Shown here: in pieces, positions 20,759 through 31,640 of the stretch
Layout of the letters: every line of letters begins with the position of its first letter
Numbering within the stretch: position 1 is the stretch's first letter
From: Tenrec ecaudatus
Lineage: Eukaryota > Chordata > Mammalia > Afrosoricida > Tenrecidae
NCBI RefSeq assembly: GCF_050624435.1
Contig: NC_134537.1
Span: 18,224,584-18,288,583 of the forward strand
Direction of reading: 5' to 3'
DNA length: 64,000 nt
The notes under the pieces: generated by a model
What the model was told of the DNA's origin: nothing
What the model saw: only the letters and a program-made list of their open reading frames with translations
The model's database searches: none
Translations under genes and position numbers: made by a program

Positions 20759-23265
20759 TATATGGAGAGAGTGCACACCCTAGATTATCATGGTTTAGGG
20801 CCCTCCCATGCCTTAATCTGGCTCTGGGTATTAGGATTACCCCCACTTTATATACCTGTGAAGGTTTTTTCACATTACATGATTCGTCCAATGTCTCACT
20901 CAGTCAATCAGCAGAGTCAGCCTGAATTTAGATTCTTCTGACATATAAGACTAGCTCTTCACCACTGCACTCTATTGATCTTTGTTTTGTTTTGCAGCCT
21001 TTTTATTGTGAATTAGGCGGGGTTTACATTTCAGATCATTATTTTTATATTCAAAAGCACTATATTGATCTTTCTGGTTCCTGTGTAACGCAAATTCCTA
21101 GGACCGGAACTTCCGATTAACTAGACAGGTACATTTTAATGGTATTTGATACATTGTATCCAATTGCTTTTAAGAAAATGGCTCAAATTTACATCCTACT
21201 CGACATAAGTAGGGTGTGTGTGTGTGCTCACTTTCCTAAGGCCATGTGAATTGTGTATTTTTATCTTTAAAAAATCCCTTTGTTAGGGAAGGCGTTTAAA
21301 AGGGCCTGTTTACATAGAGGAGAGTCTGATATGACTGTTCTTGGCTTTCCCCACTTCCCCTTGGCTTCTGACCCAAAGTTCCGAGGCTCTAGGGAGGGGA
21401 GCACAAAGGCGCTAGTTGTTGAACAGTGGAAGAGCAAATGAATGGCTCCACCTGCTTGGCTGATGGCCTTCGTGTCGCCATTTCTCTCTTCAGAGGCTTT
21501 GGGGGAGCACCTCTGGAGAGGCCACGGCTCGGCTCTGGCCACAGGGAAAGCAGAACCCCAGCCCCGGCTGAGGCGGCCAGAATAAACACAAGCTCAACAC
21601 ACAGCTCTGATTTTCAGTCACACCCTCAGATGTGTAAAACCGTGATCTCTATTTTCACATAATAAAAGCGCTCTCTGACCCAACAGAAAGTTTAGAATTG
21701 AGTCATTTCCCTGCGTGTGCGGTTAGCGTTAGGATTTTCTCAGAAAGTTCAGGTTTTTAATTGAGTCACGTTCAAGGGAAAATCCCCACACAGTCCTTTT
21801 TTCCTCCCCCTCTTTCCTTTGCAGACATGGCGTCTAGTCTCTCAGAAATGTTGGCAGCAGCCTTCGTCCCCTGGAGGACACTGGATCGATGTCTGTCTCT
21901 TTATTGTCATTTGTCTGGGTCTCTCTCCCTGTCCTTCCATTCCCAAAGCACCCTGCTGTCGTCACCCAGCTCTGTGGGGGTTGTCAGTGATTGGTGTCCA
22001 GAGCTCCTTGATGCCAGGGACTACTCCAATGCCACTCCGTTGGTGTCTTAAGTCTTGTGTCAACGGAACCCAGGATCTTTTATGGGCACGCATTTCTCTG
22101 TTTCAGTCCTAGGGCTTCCTGGCAGCATTGTTATTGTGCAGTGTCCTTAGGCCTGGCCATCTGCTTCTGACAAATGAAACCACGAAAGCTCTAAGGATCT
22201 GGCCATCCTAACGGGGTGCGTGAGTGGGGCTGACTCCATAGCAATGACAGAAGCCAGGGGCAAACCTTCCAAATACATTTACAACTCCAGAGAAAACAAA
22301 CAACGAACAGAGTGCACCTCATTTTAATGAGAAAATCGGTTTTATTATAGCTACAGCTGACTTTGAAATCTGAGGGCTTGCAGAGACACCGCTTCAAAGG
22401 TTCAGTGGGGAGATCCTCGCCTAGCTCTCACCCAGAAGGCGGCTGTTCTCTCCCTGGGAGCCAGGTTGTCTGTACCAGTGTGCATTTCGATACATGAACA
22501 CACCCTTGGCACTCTCGGATTTCACTTTCCTGGTTTCAACTATTTGCAGATGACCCAGAAGACTTACGATGTGTAACACTTTGTTCCCCTGCTGAAGCCC
22601 CGATTTGAATCCTACAGCTTGTGTGGCTGCAGGGGCCCCAAGCGCTTACTTGAGGTATACATGCAGCTGGCTGCCCAGGCGTCCCTGTTTTGCAGGGCCA
22701 TTATTTCTGCTCCTCCTTACACATTCCATTATTTCCATTAAGCACCTGATCGCGTTTTATTTCATTTCACTGAATGTAAGAGGAGCCATGCAGCGAAGTG
22801 CTCGACGGAGTGAAGAAGTCTGGGCTTTGGAAGAATACATGTGTTCTTTGGGGATCCACCTAGGATCCAGGGCACTCCAGTGCCAACATCCACAGCCCCC
22901 ACCCCAGGGTGCGCTATTGAAATGCTCCTTGGAATGCAGGAATGTGGGAGCGGCGGCTGGAGCACCTGGGAGCGGCCAGAGATCACTCAAGCCCTTTGTG
23001 CTAGGTGAGTGGCCAGTCTGCAAGTCTGCAGTGTGGCTTCTCCCCTCTGAAAGCAATAAAGTGACCTCACGCCTGGGCAGACAGCAGGAGCCTGGCTGTA
23101 GTCAGTGGACAAAGTGACTTTCCATTGACGGAGACTCCAAGATCAGCTCTTAGTCCTGCCTCCTGGGATACGTGGGGAACTTGCTGAAAACAAGGCAGAG
23201 AAGCCGAACTCCCAGTAAAGCAGAACCACCAGGGTTTTGTTATTAGACCATTGCTAGAAAATCTA
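20759..23265. other. Long repeat-poor stretch, no gene recognised
   Basis: I see no SINE, L1 or RTE in these 2.5 kb. GC content is higher than nearby. Two perfect TGAGTCA (AP-1 type) sites at 21699-21705 and 21762-21768 each follow a 'cagaaagtt' word. A 170-codon open frame at 22605-23117 has no recognisable domain, and other frames cover the same DNA, so I do not call it a gene. Parts could be an unrecognised LTR or regulatory DNA. Confidence 0.35.
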
Positions 23266-23470
23266 ATTTGTAGGCCGACAGGCTTCGTGGTTAAACGTTG
23301 GATTGCTAACTGCAAGGTCAGCGGTTCTAAGCCACCAGCTGCTCTGTGGAGGGAGGGGGCTTTCTATTCCAATAAGAGCTTGGTATCTCTAAAACCCCCA
23401 GAGGGAGTTCTCCCATGTCCTTCTAGGGTCCCAATGAGTGGGAATCAATCCCATGGGTGGCTAGGAGTTT
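23266..23470 (+). repeat. AfroSINE copy
   Basis: The tRNA-like head with its B-box area reads 'gctaactgcaaggtcagcgg', followed by the body 'ctctaaaacccccagaggg' and the end 'gtcccaatgagtgggaatc'. Moderately diverged. Confidence 0.8.
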
Positions 23471-23847
23471 GGGATTTGGTTTTGGAGGTCACAAGGAGTG
23501 TGTGTGTGTGTGGGGGGGGCACTGGTGACTCAATGGCAGAATTCACCCTCCATGGGGGAGACTCTGGCTTGGCTCCTGAACAAGGCCACACACACCGAGC
23601 AATGGTTTGTAACTATTGCTATGACACTGGACTGATTTCACGCGAGTGTTCAGATGAAGATGGACTTGTGAAAAGCAGCCAATGAACTTGTACGGACCAC
23701 CAGTCTGCTCTGCAACCAGATGGTACGCGAGCCTTCAGTGTTTCGGCCCGTTTCAATGTGCACGGGGTCGCCGTGCATTCTGACCCACAGCGGCTAACCA
23801 CCACAGGCCACGACTTGGCCCTTCCTGGCCCCGAGGGGCGATGGCTT
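23471..23847. other. Unassigned, with a weak SINE-like patch
   Basis: A short GT repeat lies near 23499. The piece around 23760-23800 ('ggggtcgccgtgcattctga') may be the end of a very old AfroSINE. Nothing else is recognised. Confidence 0.3.
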
Positions 23848-24557
23848 TGTTAGGTGTCTGGAGTGGGTCTTACCCCCGTTCTTGGCGTCACGTGATGAAA
23901 GAATTCACGCCGAAGCCCATTTTGTAATCTGAGTGGGTTTTTATGAAGGACAGGACACATCTGGGGCTTTACAGTCTCCAAGGGGTTCACACATGGTTCC
24001 GAACAACCACGTGGAACAGAGCACCCACACGTGCGGAACTGGAGGGGATCCCGGGAAGCCAGAAGCCCAAGAACCTCAGGCGCCAAAAGCTTGTGGGCCC
24101 AGAGGCTTGGGGCTCCGGGTAGGTGGGTGGGTAGGCTTGGAGCAGGATGGAGTCCATCGGGCTCTTGCTGCCTCTGACCAGGAGCTGGCTAAGAGAGCGA
24201 GGGGAACAAGGGCGCCTCCCAGAGCGTGCTCCCTGTCTCCACTCTAGCCCGCCCCCTGAGTGCGGGAAGGTGTGGTGGATGGTATTGTTTGACCTATTGA
24301 CTGAATTAAGCCCACCTGGGCGGCGTCATTAGCTTGGGCCTAGTTTAGCCCGCCCAGGTGTGCCTCCCACTTGACTCGGGGCTTGAGGATGAGCATGCTC
24401 AGTTTGGGGTCTTCAGAGGTGTCTTAAGGGTCGCCTGATTGCTTTCCAACCTCCGCTATGGGGCTTTTGCAGGCATGGGAGGGCTAACTCCCTGTCCCTA
24501 AATCTAGCAACCTAACAGCATGACCTGTGTGTTCCTTCCGACCAGTGACACGTCACA
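23848..24557 (-). mobile_element. Candidate GC-rich class I retroviral solo LTR
   Basis: On the plus strand the segment runs from 'tgttaggtgtctgg' to 'gtgacacgtcaca', so both strands give TG...CA ends. Flanking tetramers gctt and gcta may be a decayed 4-bp duplication. On the minus strand a 'ttcataaaaaccc' box (about 23936-23948) precedes a terminal part of roughly 90 bp with 'gaattctttcatcacgtg', reminiscent of R-U5 in class I endogenous retroviruses. It is unusually GC- and CpG-rich for this window. No coding remains. The boundaries are my best guess. Confidence 0.45.
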
Positions 24558-25260
24558 GCTATGTTATACGGTAAGGGAATTCTGATGGGGGATTTTTAAC
24601 CGCTGGGTAAAAAGCCCGTCTCATCCCATGTACTTCTCATTCCTGGTTCGCACCCATCCCCCGACCCTTACTAACAACCACGTCTGTACTAGAAATCCCC
24701 ACCCATGCTGCTTCCATCACTCTGCTCGCCTCCTGGTGTGGACACAGTGTGAGAGCTATGCTCACCCATCATTCAGGACCCAGATCTTCCGGAACGCTAG
24801 TTCCGCTGAGTCGCCAGCTAATAAATGCGTCCTCTTTCAAGTTCTGCAAGAGTACAGCCTGGTCATTCCCAAGTCACGGTTTTGCTGTTTCAAGACTCCA
24901 GACATTCCAACCAACCGAGATAAGATGCATTCCCTCACACCTCTGCGTTTGCACTTCTAAGCTAGCTGGTTCTCCCTTCTCTGGTAGGTCCACTCTTCCC
25001 ACAAGTTTCTCTGGTTTTCTCTCAGTTGTGACCTTTCCTCCCAGCCTGTCAGTGTTCCTCCCTCCCTGCCCTCATTGCTCAAGTACTGCAGCCTCAAGGC
25101 CCTTGGGACATATTGAATTTTATCATAATGCATGGTTTTTATTTTGTCTCGCTCTTGTTGGGTTTGTTTCAGAGTACAGAAGAGACCCTTATCGCAAATA
25201 TAATTTATTATTATTTTTTCTGGATGGGGCTGGGTTGTTTTATTGATGCAAAATTAATTC
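24558..25260. other. Unassigned sequence
   Basis: CT-rich, with overlapping short open frames (up to 165 codons) that show no recognisable domain. No repeat is identified. Confidence 0.35.
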
Positions 25261-25261
25261 T

Positions 25262-25735
25262 TTAAAAAAATAATTTTATTGGGGCTCATACAACTCTTAT
25301 CACGATCTACCCATCCATCCATTGTGTTAAGCACATTTGTACATTTGTTGCCATCATCATTCTTAAAACATTTGCTTTCTACCTGAGCCCTTGGTATCAG
25401 CTCCTCATTTTTTCCCCTCCTCACGAATCCTTCATAATTTATAAATTGTTATTATTTTGTCATCTCTTACACTGTCCAACGTCTCCCTTCACCCACTTTT
25501 CTGTTGTTAGTCCCCCAGGGAGGGGGTGTTATGTAGATCATTGTGATTGTTCCAACCCCCCCCCACCCGCCTTTCCCTTATCCTCCTGGTATTGCTACTC
25601 TCATTATTGGTCCTGAGGGGTTTATCTGTCCTGGACTCCCTGTGTTTCCAGCTCTTATCTGTACCAGTGTACATCCTCTGGTCTAGCCGGATTTGTAAGG
25701 TAGAATTGGGATCGTGATAGTGGGGGGTGGGGAGA
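25262..25735 (-). repeat. L1 3' UTR, antisense, 5'-truncated
   Basis: From 'tttattggggctcatacaac' to 'gggatcgtgatagtgggg', about 470 bp of the young L1 3' terminus. Open frames across it are antisense artefacts. Confidence 0.85.
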
Positions 25736-25737
25736 AG

Positions 25738-25845
25738 GCTGTAAATCTTGAGGGAGACAGACAGCTCCATCGCTCTTCCACTGGGGGGACTGGGGGGTTT
25801 CAGTTTATAGACCAAGGCTTTAACCACTGAGCCACCAGAGTAAGA
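25738..25845 (-). repeat. AfroSINE head, antisense
   Basis: Minus-strand reading gives 'tggtggctcagtggttaaag' and then a tRNA-like region. The element stops about 100 bp in and abuts an L1 3' UTR. Confidence 0.65.
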
Positions 25846-26605
25846 ACACCGATTCTTGGAATATGGTGAGGAGAAAGGCATCAGAGCCAAAATGATGAAC
25901 ACTCAATTTGTGGAGGGCTATGGGGATGGCGGGAGCCCAAGGCCCATCTGCAGAGGATCTAGTCAGACTGAGCCACTGGCAGTTCTGCTCTAGACCCAGG
26001 CAAGTGTCCCAAGCAGCCTTATTCTCAGGCAGACCATTGAAATCTTGATCATGCTGGATCGAACTCGACACTTGGTCAGTTGACCTCCCTATAGAAGGGA
26101 CATGAATTTGTTCTGGGTGCAAGTATCTTTTACTGGTTCCATGACAAATTTCTTCCCTGGCCTTTTGAATATTGGTGGGGGTCTGTTCCTTCTTACACAT
26201 TATTTGAATTTTTGTCTGCATACTATTGTGTTTTTCTCCTTACCACCTTAGTGAGATTTTGTTTTGTATTGTTTTCTGTTGGGCCTCCAAGCTGTGAAGC
26301 ACAGGAGAAGTGGATGCATAATGAGAATAACCGATACAAGGGGATATGAGGAATACAGGGTGGTGGGTGCGGGGAGGAGGATAGGGAGGGACCGGGGATT
26401 TCAGGAGTAAATAATGAAGACCTGAGTGGGTGGGGGGGGAGGACTAGAATGGATTGTGATTGGGTAACTCATCTTAGAGGTGATTTAACCGTGGGGGGTG
26501 GTTGGAGGGTGCTCTTAACAACTATTGTGGGAGTGATTATAAAATTCTCCTTGATATGATTGAACTATATGATATGTAAATTACTTGCCGATAAAATTGC
26601 TGGGA
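25846..26605 (+). repeat. Unclassified retroelement-like 3' end
   Basis: The last 250 bp are G-rich and end 'gatatgtaaattacttgccg' then 'ataaaattgctgggaaaag', similar in style to the 3' termini of other mammalian L1 subfamilies. The young L1 of this window has a different terminus. The body has no coding match I can name. Confidence 0.3.
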
Positions 26606-26639
26606 AAAGAGCAACATTGATTTTCTAATTTGGCTACAT

Positions 26640-26765
26640 ATTAGCCTCACTTAGAGATGATGTAAAAAAACTCATGTCTAAGACCAAGTTTCAGCTACTC
26701 TGACTTAATTGACCTAGGTGCAACCTTGGCCTTGGCATCTTTTCATGTTCTGGTGATTTTAAGGA
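26640..26765 (+). repeat. MER5-like hAT relic
   Basis: Text such as 'tcagctactctgacttaatt' and the spacing around it resemble the MER5A middle ('agattctgatttaattggtc'). Heavily decayed, so an ancient eutherian element. Confidence 0.4.
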
Positions 26766-28189
26766 ACAACAAAGTAGGAACTCCTCTGCCAGTCTTCTGT
26801 CTCAATTGGAATGCATCATGGGAACCACCTGTGGGCTTGGGAACTTGGTAAAACCCGGGGTTTGGCCAGGGAGATCAGTTGAGAGGCTGGAGATTGGTTT
26901 GAGAGGCTTCTGGGCCTTTCGGAAATGATCCCAAGTTATACTCACTGGACACCTCTCCAACCAGACTTTGAAACACCTTCATGCAGGCAATTTGCTCTGA
27001 GACTCACTTTCACCAGAGGTCAAGCCTTCAAACAGATTCAATCCAGCTCAACTGCAGAGAATTTCCAGTTCCACCCCAGATAAACCGAATCTGAATCTCC
27101 AGCTTCACAAGGTCCCCAGGTGATTCTCAGCAGAGGCTCGGACAGGCGCAAAGGCACTCAAAGCCCTGCCAGAGATCCCCCGGCGACTTAGGAAAGGCGG
27201 CTCGTTTCATCCGTGCCGTCCAGGTCCATCTGTTCATCTTGGACAGCTCAAATCGCTCAGCAGATTTACATCCAAAATGCACACGTACACGCTTACCCAG
27301 ATGCTCGCCATCTATTAACCAGGTGTTATTTTTAGTCGTATTTTATGTTTCTCCAACTAAACCGCACATTTCTCTAGGACTTTAATTTGCTTACCGTATA
27401 TACTCGTGTGTAAGCTGAGTTTTCCAGCACATTTTTAATGCAGTTTTTGCGGCAAAATTAGGTGCCTCGGCTGATATTTGGGTCAGCTTATACTCGAGTA
27501 TATACGGTACCTTGTTTTCTCTCCCTTCGGTTGGCACAGTTTGTGGCAAATAAGTGATCAATAAATGTTTGTAGAATATGAAAAGAATAAAAAGAAAAAC
27601 CCCAATTAGGTGTTGTTCTGAATCAGCAGGCTGCCTAGTTCAACTTCAAGAGGCTATAGAGTGGAGAGGAGAGCATGAAACAGTGATGCTAGTGAGAATG
27701 CTTATCAATTTCTCGTATTTTCCCTGAAAAAGAGAAACTTTAAAAATATTTTGAACCAGTTCTTCAATGCACACATTTTAATTGCCCCCCCACTAAATAT
27801 TTTAAATAGCTGCTCTCTCTGCAGAATATGATTACTAAAGAACGTGCCCAAGCTCAGGACGCAGAGTTTGCTCAGCTCCTGCAGGTGTGCTGGATTAGGC
27901 TTCTTCTCAGTCGTCTAAGTTTGGCTCTGGAAAGTACTCTCTGCAAACATGGAGAGGAAAGTCTTCTCTGTCATGATTGTCCGCGTTTTTTTTCTTTTTT
28001 TGCTCAGGATGTCATTTTGATCTTCTGACACTGTTCCCCCTTTTCACCGCCTCAACCTTGTGGCCTGGTTAGGAGCTGCCTGACCAGTTTGGGCTGAGCC
28101 CCACGTTCTATCTGAGGCCATTGGACCCTGCGCTAGAGGGTGTCTGAGTTTTCTCTGTGGCACCCGACAGTGACAGTAGGTAGCGTCTC
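26766..28189. other. Repeat-poor sequence with one MITE
   Basis: Apart from the palindromic element at 27392-27509, I recognise nothing. A short segment near 27085-27130 may be another old MER5-type relic. The open frame at 27828-28028 lacks identifiable motifs. Confidence 0.35.
27392..27509. mobile_element. Palindromic MITE with TA flanks
   Basis: Inverted ends of about 25 nt begin CCGTATATACTCG on each strand and differ at two positions. TA dinucleotides flank at 27392-27393 and 27508-27509. The interior is about 60 bp with no coding capacity. TA flanks fit a Tc1/mariner-type source. I cannot name the family with confidence. Confidence 0.7.
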
Positions 28190-28365
28190 GTGTGCTTTGG
28201 ACTTGCTATCTGTGGAGACAAGTCCCTGGCAAACAAACCTTGCGCTGATGATTCGATCTAGAGGAAGACCCTCACTGAGATCGATTGACGTAGTGACCCC
28301 AACATTGGCTGTGAACGTAGCAACTCTAGTGAGGCTGGTGCAGGGCTGAGTGGTGTTTCTTGCTG
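28190..28365 (+). repeat. RTE 3' region fragment
   Basis: 'tctagaggaagaccctcact' followed by 'gatcgattgacgtagtgacc' and 'gtgaggctggtgcagg' matches the conserved 3' part of RTE copies at 10.1 and 59.8 kb ('gaggaagaccctc'). Confidence 0.65.
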
Positions 28366-28559
28366 CAGCCACCCAACATGTGGCTCAAATCTGTGAGCAG
28401 AAGACAGCTCCGCCCCACTCACTGCTGACGACAGCTACACGCATAAGGTAGGGTTAGCAGCCTGTTTCTCCACTCGACGGAGCAAGATCTTAAGTGATTT
28501 GGGCTTTCCTATTTCTGTCTCAAAACTACTCATTTTTGACAGTGTGGTGAAACCAGCCA

Positions 28560-28735
28560 TAACTAATATAAACAAATTGGTATCCCATAAAACTTTATTT
28601 ATGAACATTGGATATATATATATCTTACCCTTAGGTATTTAAAAATGTGAAAACCACTCTTAAATCAAGGGCTGTACAGAGGCAGATCATGGGCCAGATT
28701 TGGCCTGTGGTCCACAATTTGACAATTCTGCTGTA
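28560..28735 (+). repeat. hAT-Charlie-type relic
   Basis: 'aaaactttatttatgaacat', 'aaatgtgaaaaccactctta' and 'gggccagatttggcctgtgg' follow the layout of old eutherian Charlie-derived elements. The right end has lost a clear terminal repeat. Exact family not assigned. Confidence 0.5.
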
Positions 28736-28737
28736 AG

Positions 28738-28870
28738 CAGCTACCATGGGGTAGATTGTGACTCCTGGTGACCCCGCGTGTGTCCGAGTAGAACTGTTCT
28801 CCGTACGGTTGTCAGTATTGGATTTTGGGGGGAGTAGATCACAAGGGTGGAGAGAACCTCTGAATTATTA
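28738..28870 (-). repeat. Old AfroSINE copy, antisense
   Basis: 'agattgtgactcctggtgac' and 'gtagaactgttctccgtacg' are a degraded AfroSINE body in reverse. Confidence 0.55.
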
Positions 28871-28987
28871 TTTCAACCCCAATACTGCGAATTCATAAGA
28901 GTGAGAGATAAGGAGGAAGGGATACTGAAATCAGTTTTCTCTAAAGCCTGATGGGGAGTTCTCCATAGACCCATGCGTACATATAGA

Positions 28988-29118
28988 ATTTTAATTTATT
29001 TAATCATTTTATTAGGGCTCATACAACTCTTATCACAATCCATACATGCATCAATTGTGTAAAGCACATTTGTACATTCATTGCCCTCATCGTTCTCAAA
29101 ACACTTGCTCTCCATATA
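28988..29118 (-). repeat. Short L1 3' end with target duplication
   Basis: Only about 130 bp of L1 3' terminus is present ('ttattagggctcatacaact' to 'acttgctctc'). A near-perfect duplication flanks it: 'catatagaattttaat' at about 28979 and 'catatagaatttaat' at about 29115. This is a severely 5'-truncated insertion. Confidence 0.85.
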
Positions 29119-30598
29119 GAATTTAATATGTAGAAGGACCTACAGAAATTTGGAAATATAGTCATTTGAGCATTCTTATATGGAAACAGCTTCCGAAATC
29201 CTTGCAGGAAGATAAGGATTTCAGAATCTAATACACTGCCTGTCTCTAGGTCCCTAAATCAGATGAATACAAACTGAGCTGCTCCACCCATTGGACTGAT
29301 AGAAAACTCAATCTCTGGTGACTTTTTCCTTGAGATTACAAGAATTTGGGTTTACTTGGTTTTTTCAGGGCACAGTTATGGAGAGGTTTATCTTTATTGC
29401 ATGACCGTCACCATTCTTCTTCTTGCTTGCTTCTGGGTGTTAGTTCGCTGCTGGTGGTCTCCAGACTACAGCCAGGACAGTGGCAGACACTCTGCTCCTT
29501 GCTGACTGAATCACTTTCATCATCATCCGTCTACAGGCTTACAAGGGAAGCTAGAGTGATACAGGAAAGACGGGCCTGGCTTTGTATTACGGATGCACTC
29601 TTTACAGGCCACAAGGCTCACGTCCAAAGGAAAACAAACGCTTTCCATCTTCACACTCACTCCTTGCCACCAAGTGAATTTCCTGTCCCACTCTCGCTAT
29701 GAGGCCCTTCCCATCCCAAGACCCTCAATTCTTGTCTCCACTGTACTAGATCTTGCTGCCTCAGCCTATGAATTCCAAGCAGTTTTCTCCATCTGCAAAT
29801 CTTACCACCCACTCCATATTCCATCGTAATTCCACAGCAATCTCCCTTCCTGGGTGAAGTGTACAGAGAGCCGTGACCTTTAGAAGTACAATGGGTCTCC
29901 TCTTTGGGGAGACGGGTTGGTGTAGGAGGCATTCGAGAAAGGAGATGCTAATATTCTTTAAAGTCTTTCATGAAACATACCCTTTTGTTTCCTTCCCCAT
30001 GCACCGTCCCCTGCAAGGAAAGGCCCCAGCTGCTTCTTGGTTGTCATGACTCCATCCTTCTTTAGAAGTGAGTTCCCTTTGGAGGAAAAGACTCGGAAAG
30101 AGATGAGTTCTTCTGTCACAGTGGGTGTCCATACACAATTTGAAGAACTTACTTTTCCTCTGGAATATATTTTTCCTCCCTCCCCCCATTTTTTTTGTTC
30201 CTAGAGTGTTATTTGAATATAAAACGGTGCGTTGGGAATAAATAGTGAAGGGCCTAGTCCGAAGGCGTCTAGGCTGGATCCGGTACTAAGGATATATGTA
30301 AACATGCTGAGCTTTATGCTGCAACGTAATACAATTTAATTTTTACTTGGGGCAACTAATTCAGACAGCAAAGCAGAGCATATACTACAAGAAGACTTTA
30401 TACTAAGAGAAGAGTTTAGAAAGTAGAAACCTGTTACAGTATTCAACAACAACAACAACAACCCCCAATCCTGCCAGTAACATGCACCCCCTACTTTTGT
30501 TTACCAACAGCTCTGGGAGGTATTTTTGTCAGTGTGGCTATGTGACAAAAAAACATTGGCAACTGCAACAATTTATACATTCCTGAATCAGATTCTTC
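29119..30598. other. Unassigned sequence
   Basis: No SINE, L1 or gene recognised. A short CAA repeat lies at about 30445-30465. A CT-rich tract near 29400-29560 may belong to an unidentified LTR. The open frames carry no known motif. Confidence 0.35.
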
Positions 30599-30599
30599 T

Positions 30600-31640
30600 T
30601 ATGTTATTTATTATTATCTTTTCAAATCATTTGATTGGAGTTTTTACAGATATAACAATCCATAAATCAATTACATCAAGCAAACTTGTGCATATATTGC
30701 CATAGTTATTTTCAAAATACTATCTTTCTACTCGAACCCATATTATCAGCTCCTCTTTTTATCCCTCACCCTCTTCCACCACTCTTGATAATTTATAAAT
30801 TATTAATATTGTTTCCTATCTTACACCATCTGCTGTCTCACTTCACCTACATTTCTGTTATTCATCTTCTGGGGTGTGTGTTATACATCCAGTGTTGCTT
30901 TCTGTTCCCCCTTTCTCTACATGCTGCCCCCCACCCCACCCCCATGGTATTGCTATTCCCATGACTTTCTGAGGAGTTTATATGTCCTGGCTTCCATGTG
31001 TCATGAGCTCTTATCTGTACCGATGTACATATTCTGGTCTAGCAGGATTTGTGAGGTAAAATTGGTGTCATGAACCTGGGGGGTGGGGAGTGGGGCAGAG
31101 GATGCATTAAAGAACCAGAGGAATGTTGTGTGTTTCATCGGTGCTATACTGCACCCTGGCTGAATTGTCCCTTCCTTGTGGTCCTTCTGTGAGGGGACGT
31201 CTAACTGTCTACAGATGGGCTTTGGATTTTCACTTTGACCCCTCTCCTTCACAAGTACATATTTGTTTGTTTTGATCTTCTGATACCTGATCCCATCGAC
31301 ACCTCGTGTTCACACAGGCTGGAGCACTTTGTGGGCTTTGTTATTTCCCTGCTAGATGGCCACTTGTTTAACTCCAGGCCTTTAAGACCTCAGGGCCTAT
31401 ATCTTTTAATAGTCGGGCACCATCAGCTTTCTTCGTTACCTTTGCTTATGCACGTTATTAGAACAAAGTGCTTTTATATTGAGGTAAGACTTAAGTAGAG
31501 GCCCAAAGTCCATCTGCTACCTTAATAATTTAACATATAAATAGATGTACATAGATCAATACTTTATCTTTATATATTAATATATTTACATATGTACATG
31601 CCTATATTTATACCTCTTTAAATGGATTTTGCCTCCAAGT
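30600..31640 (-). repeat. L1 3' UTR, antisense, older subfamily
   Basis: Starts 'aatcatttgattggagtttt' and runs through 'ctgtctacagatgggctttg', 'tttaagacctcagggcctat' and 'cctctttaaatggattttgc'. The order is the same as in the 53-kb L1, with more substitutions. Confidence 0.8.

Noticed and set aside
22605..23117. 170-codon open frame as a new gene
   Set aside because: No recognisable domain, competing frames on both strands over the same DNA, and no sign of exon structure. Length is within chance for GC-richer DNA.
25820..26221. 133-codon minus-strand frame
   Set aside because: It overlaps a SINE head and an unclassified repeat-like 3' region, with no domain.
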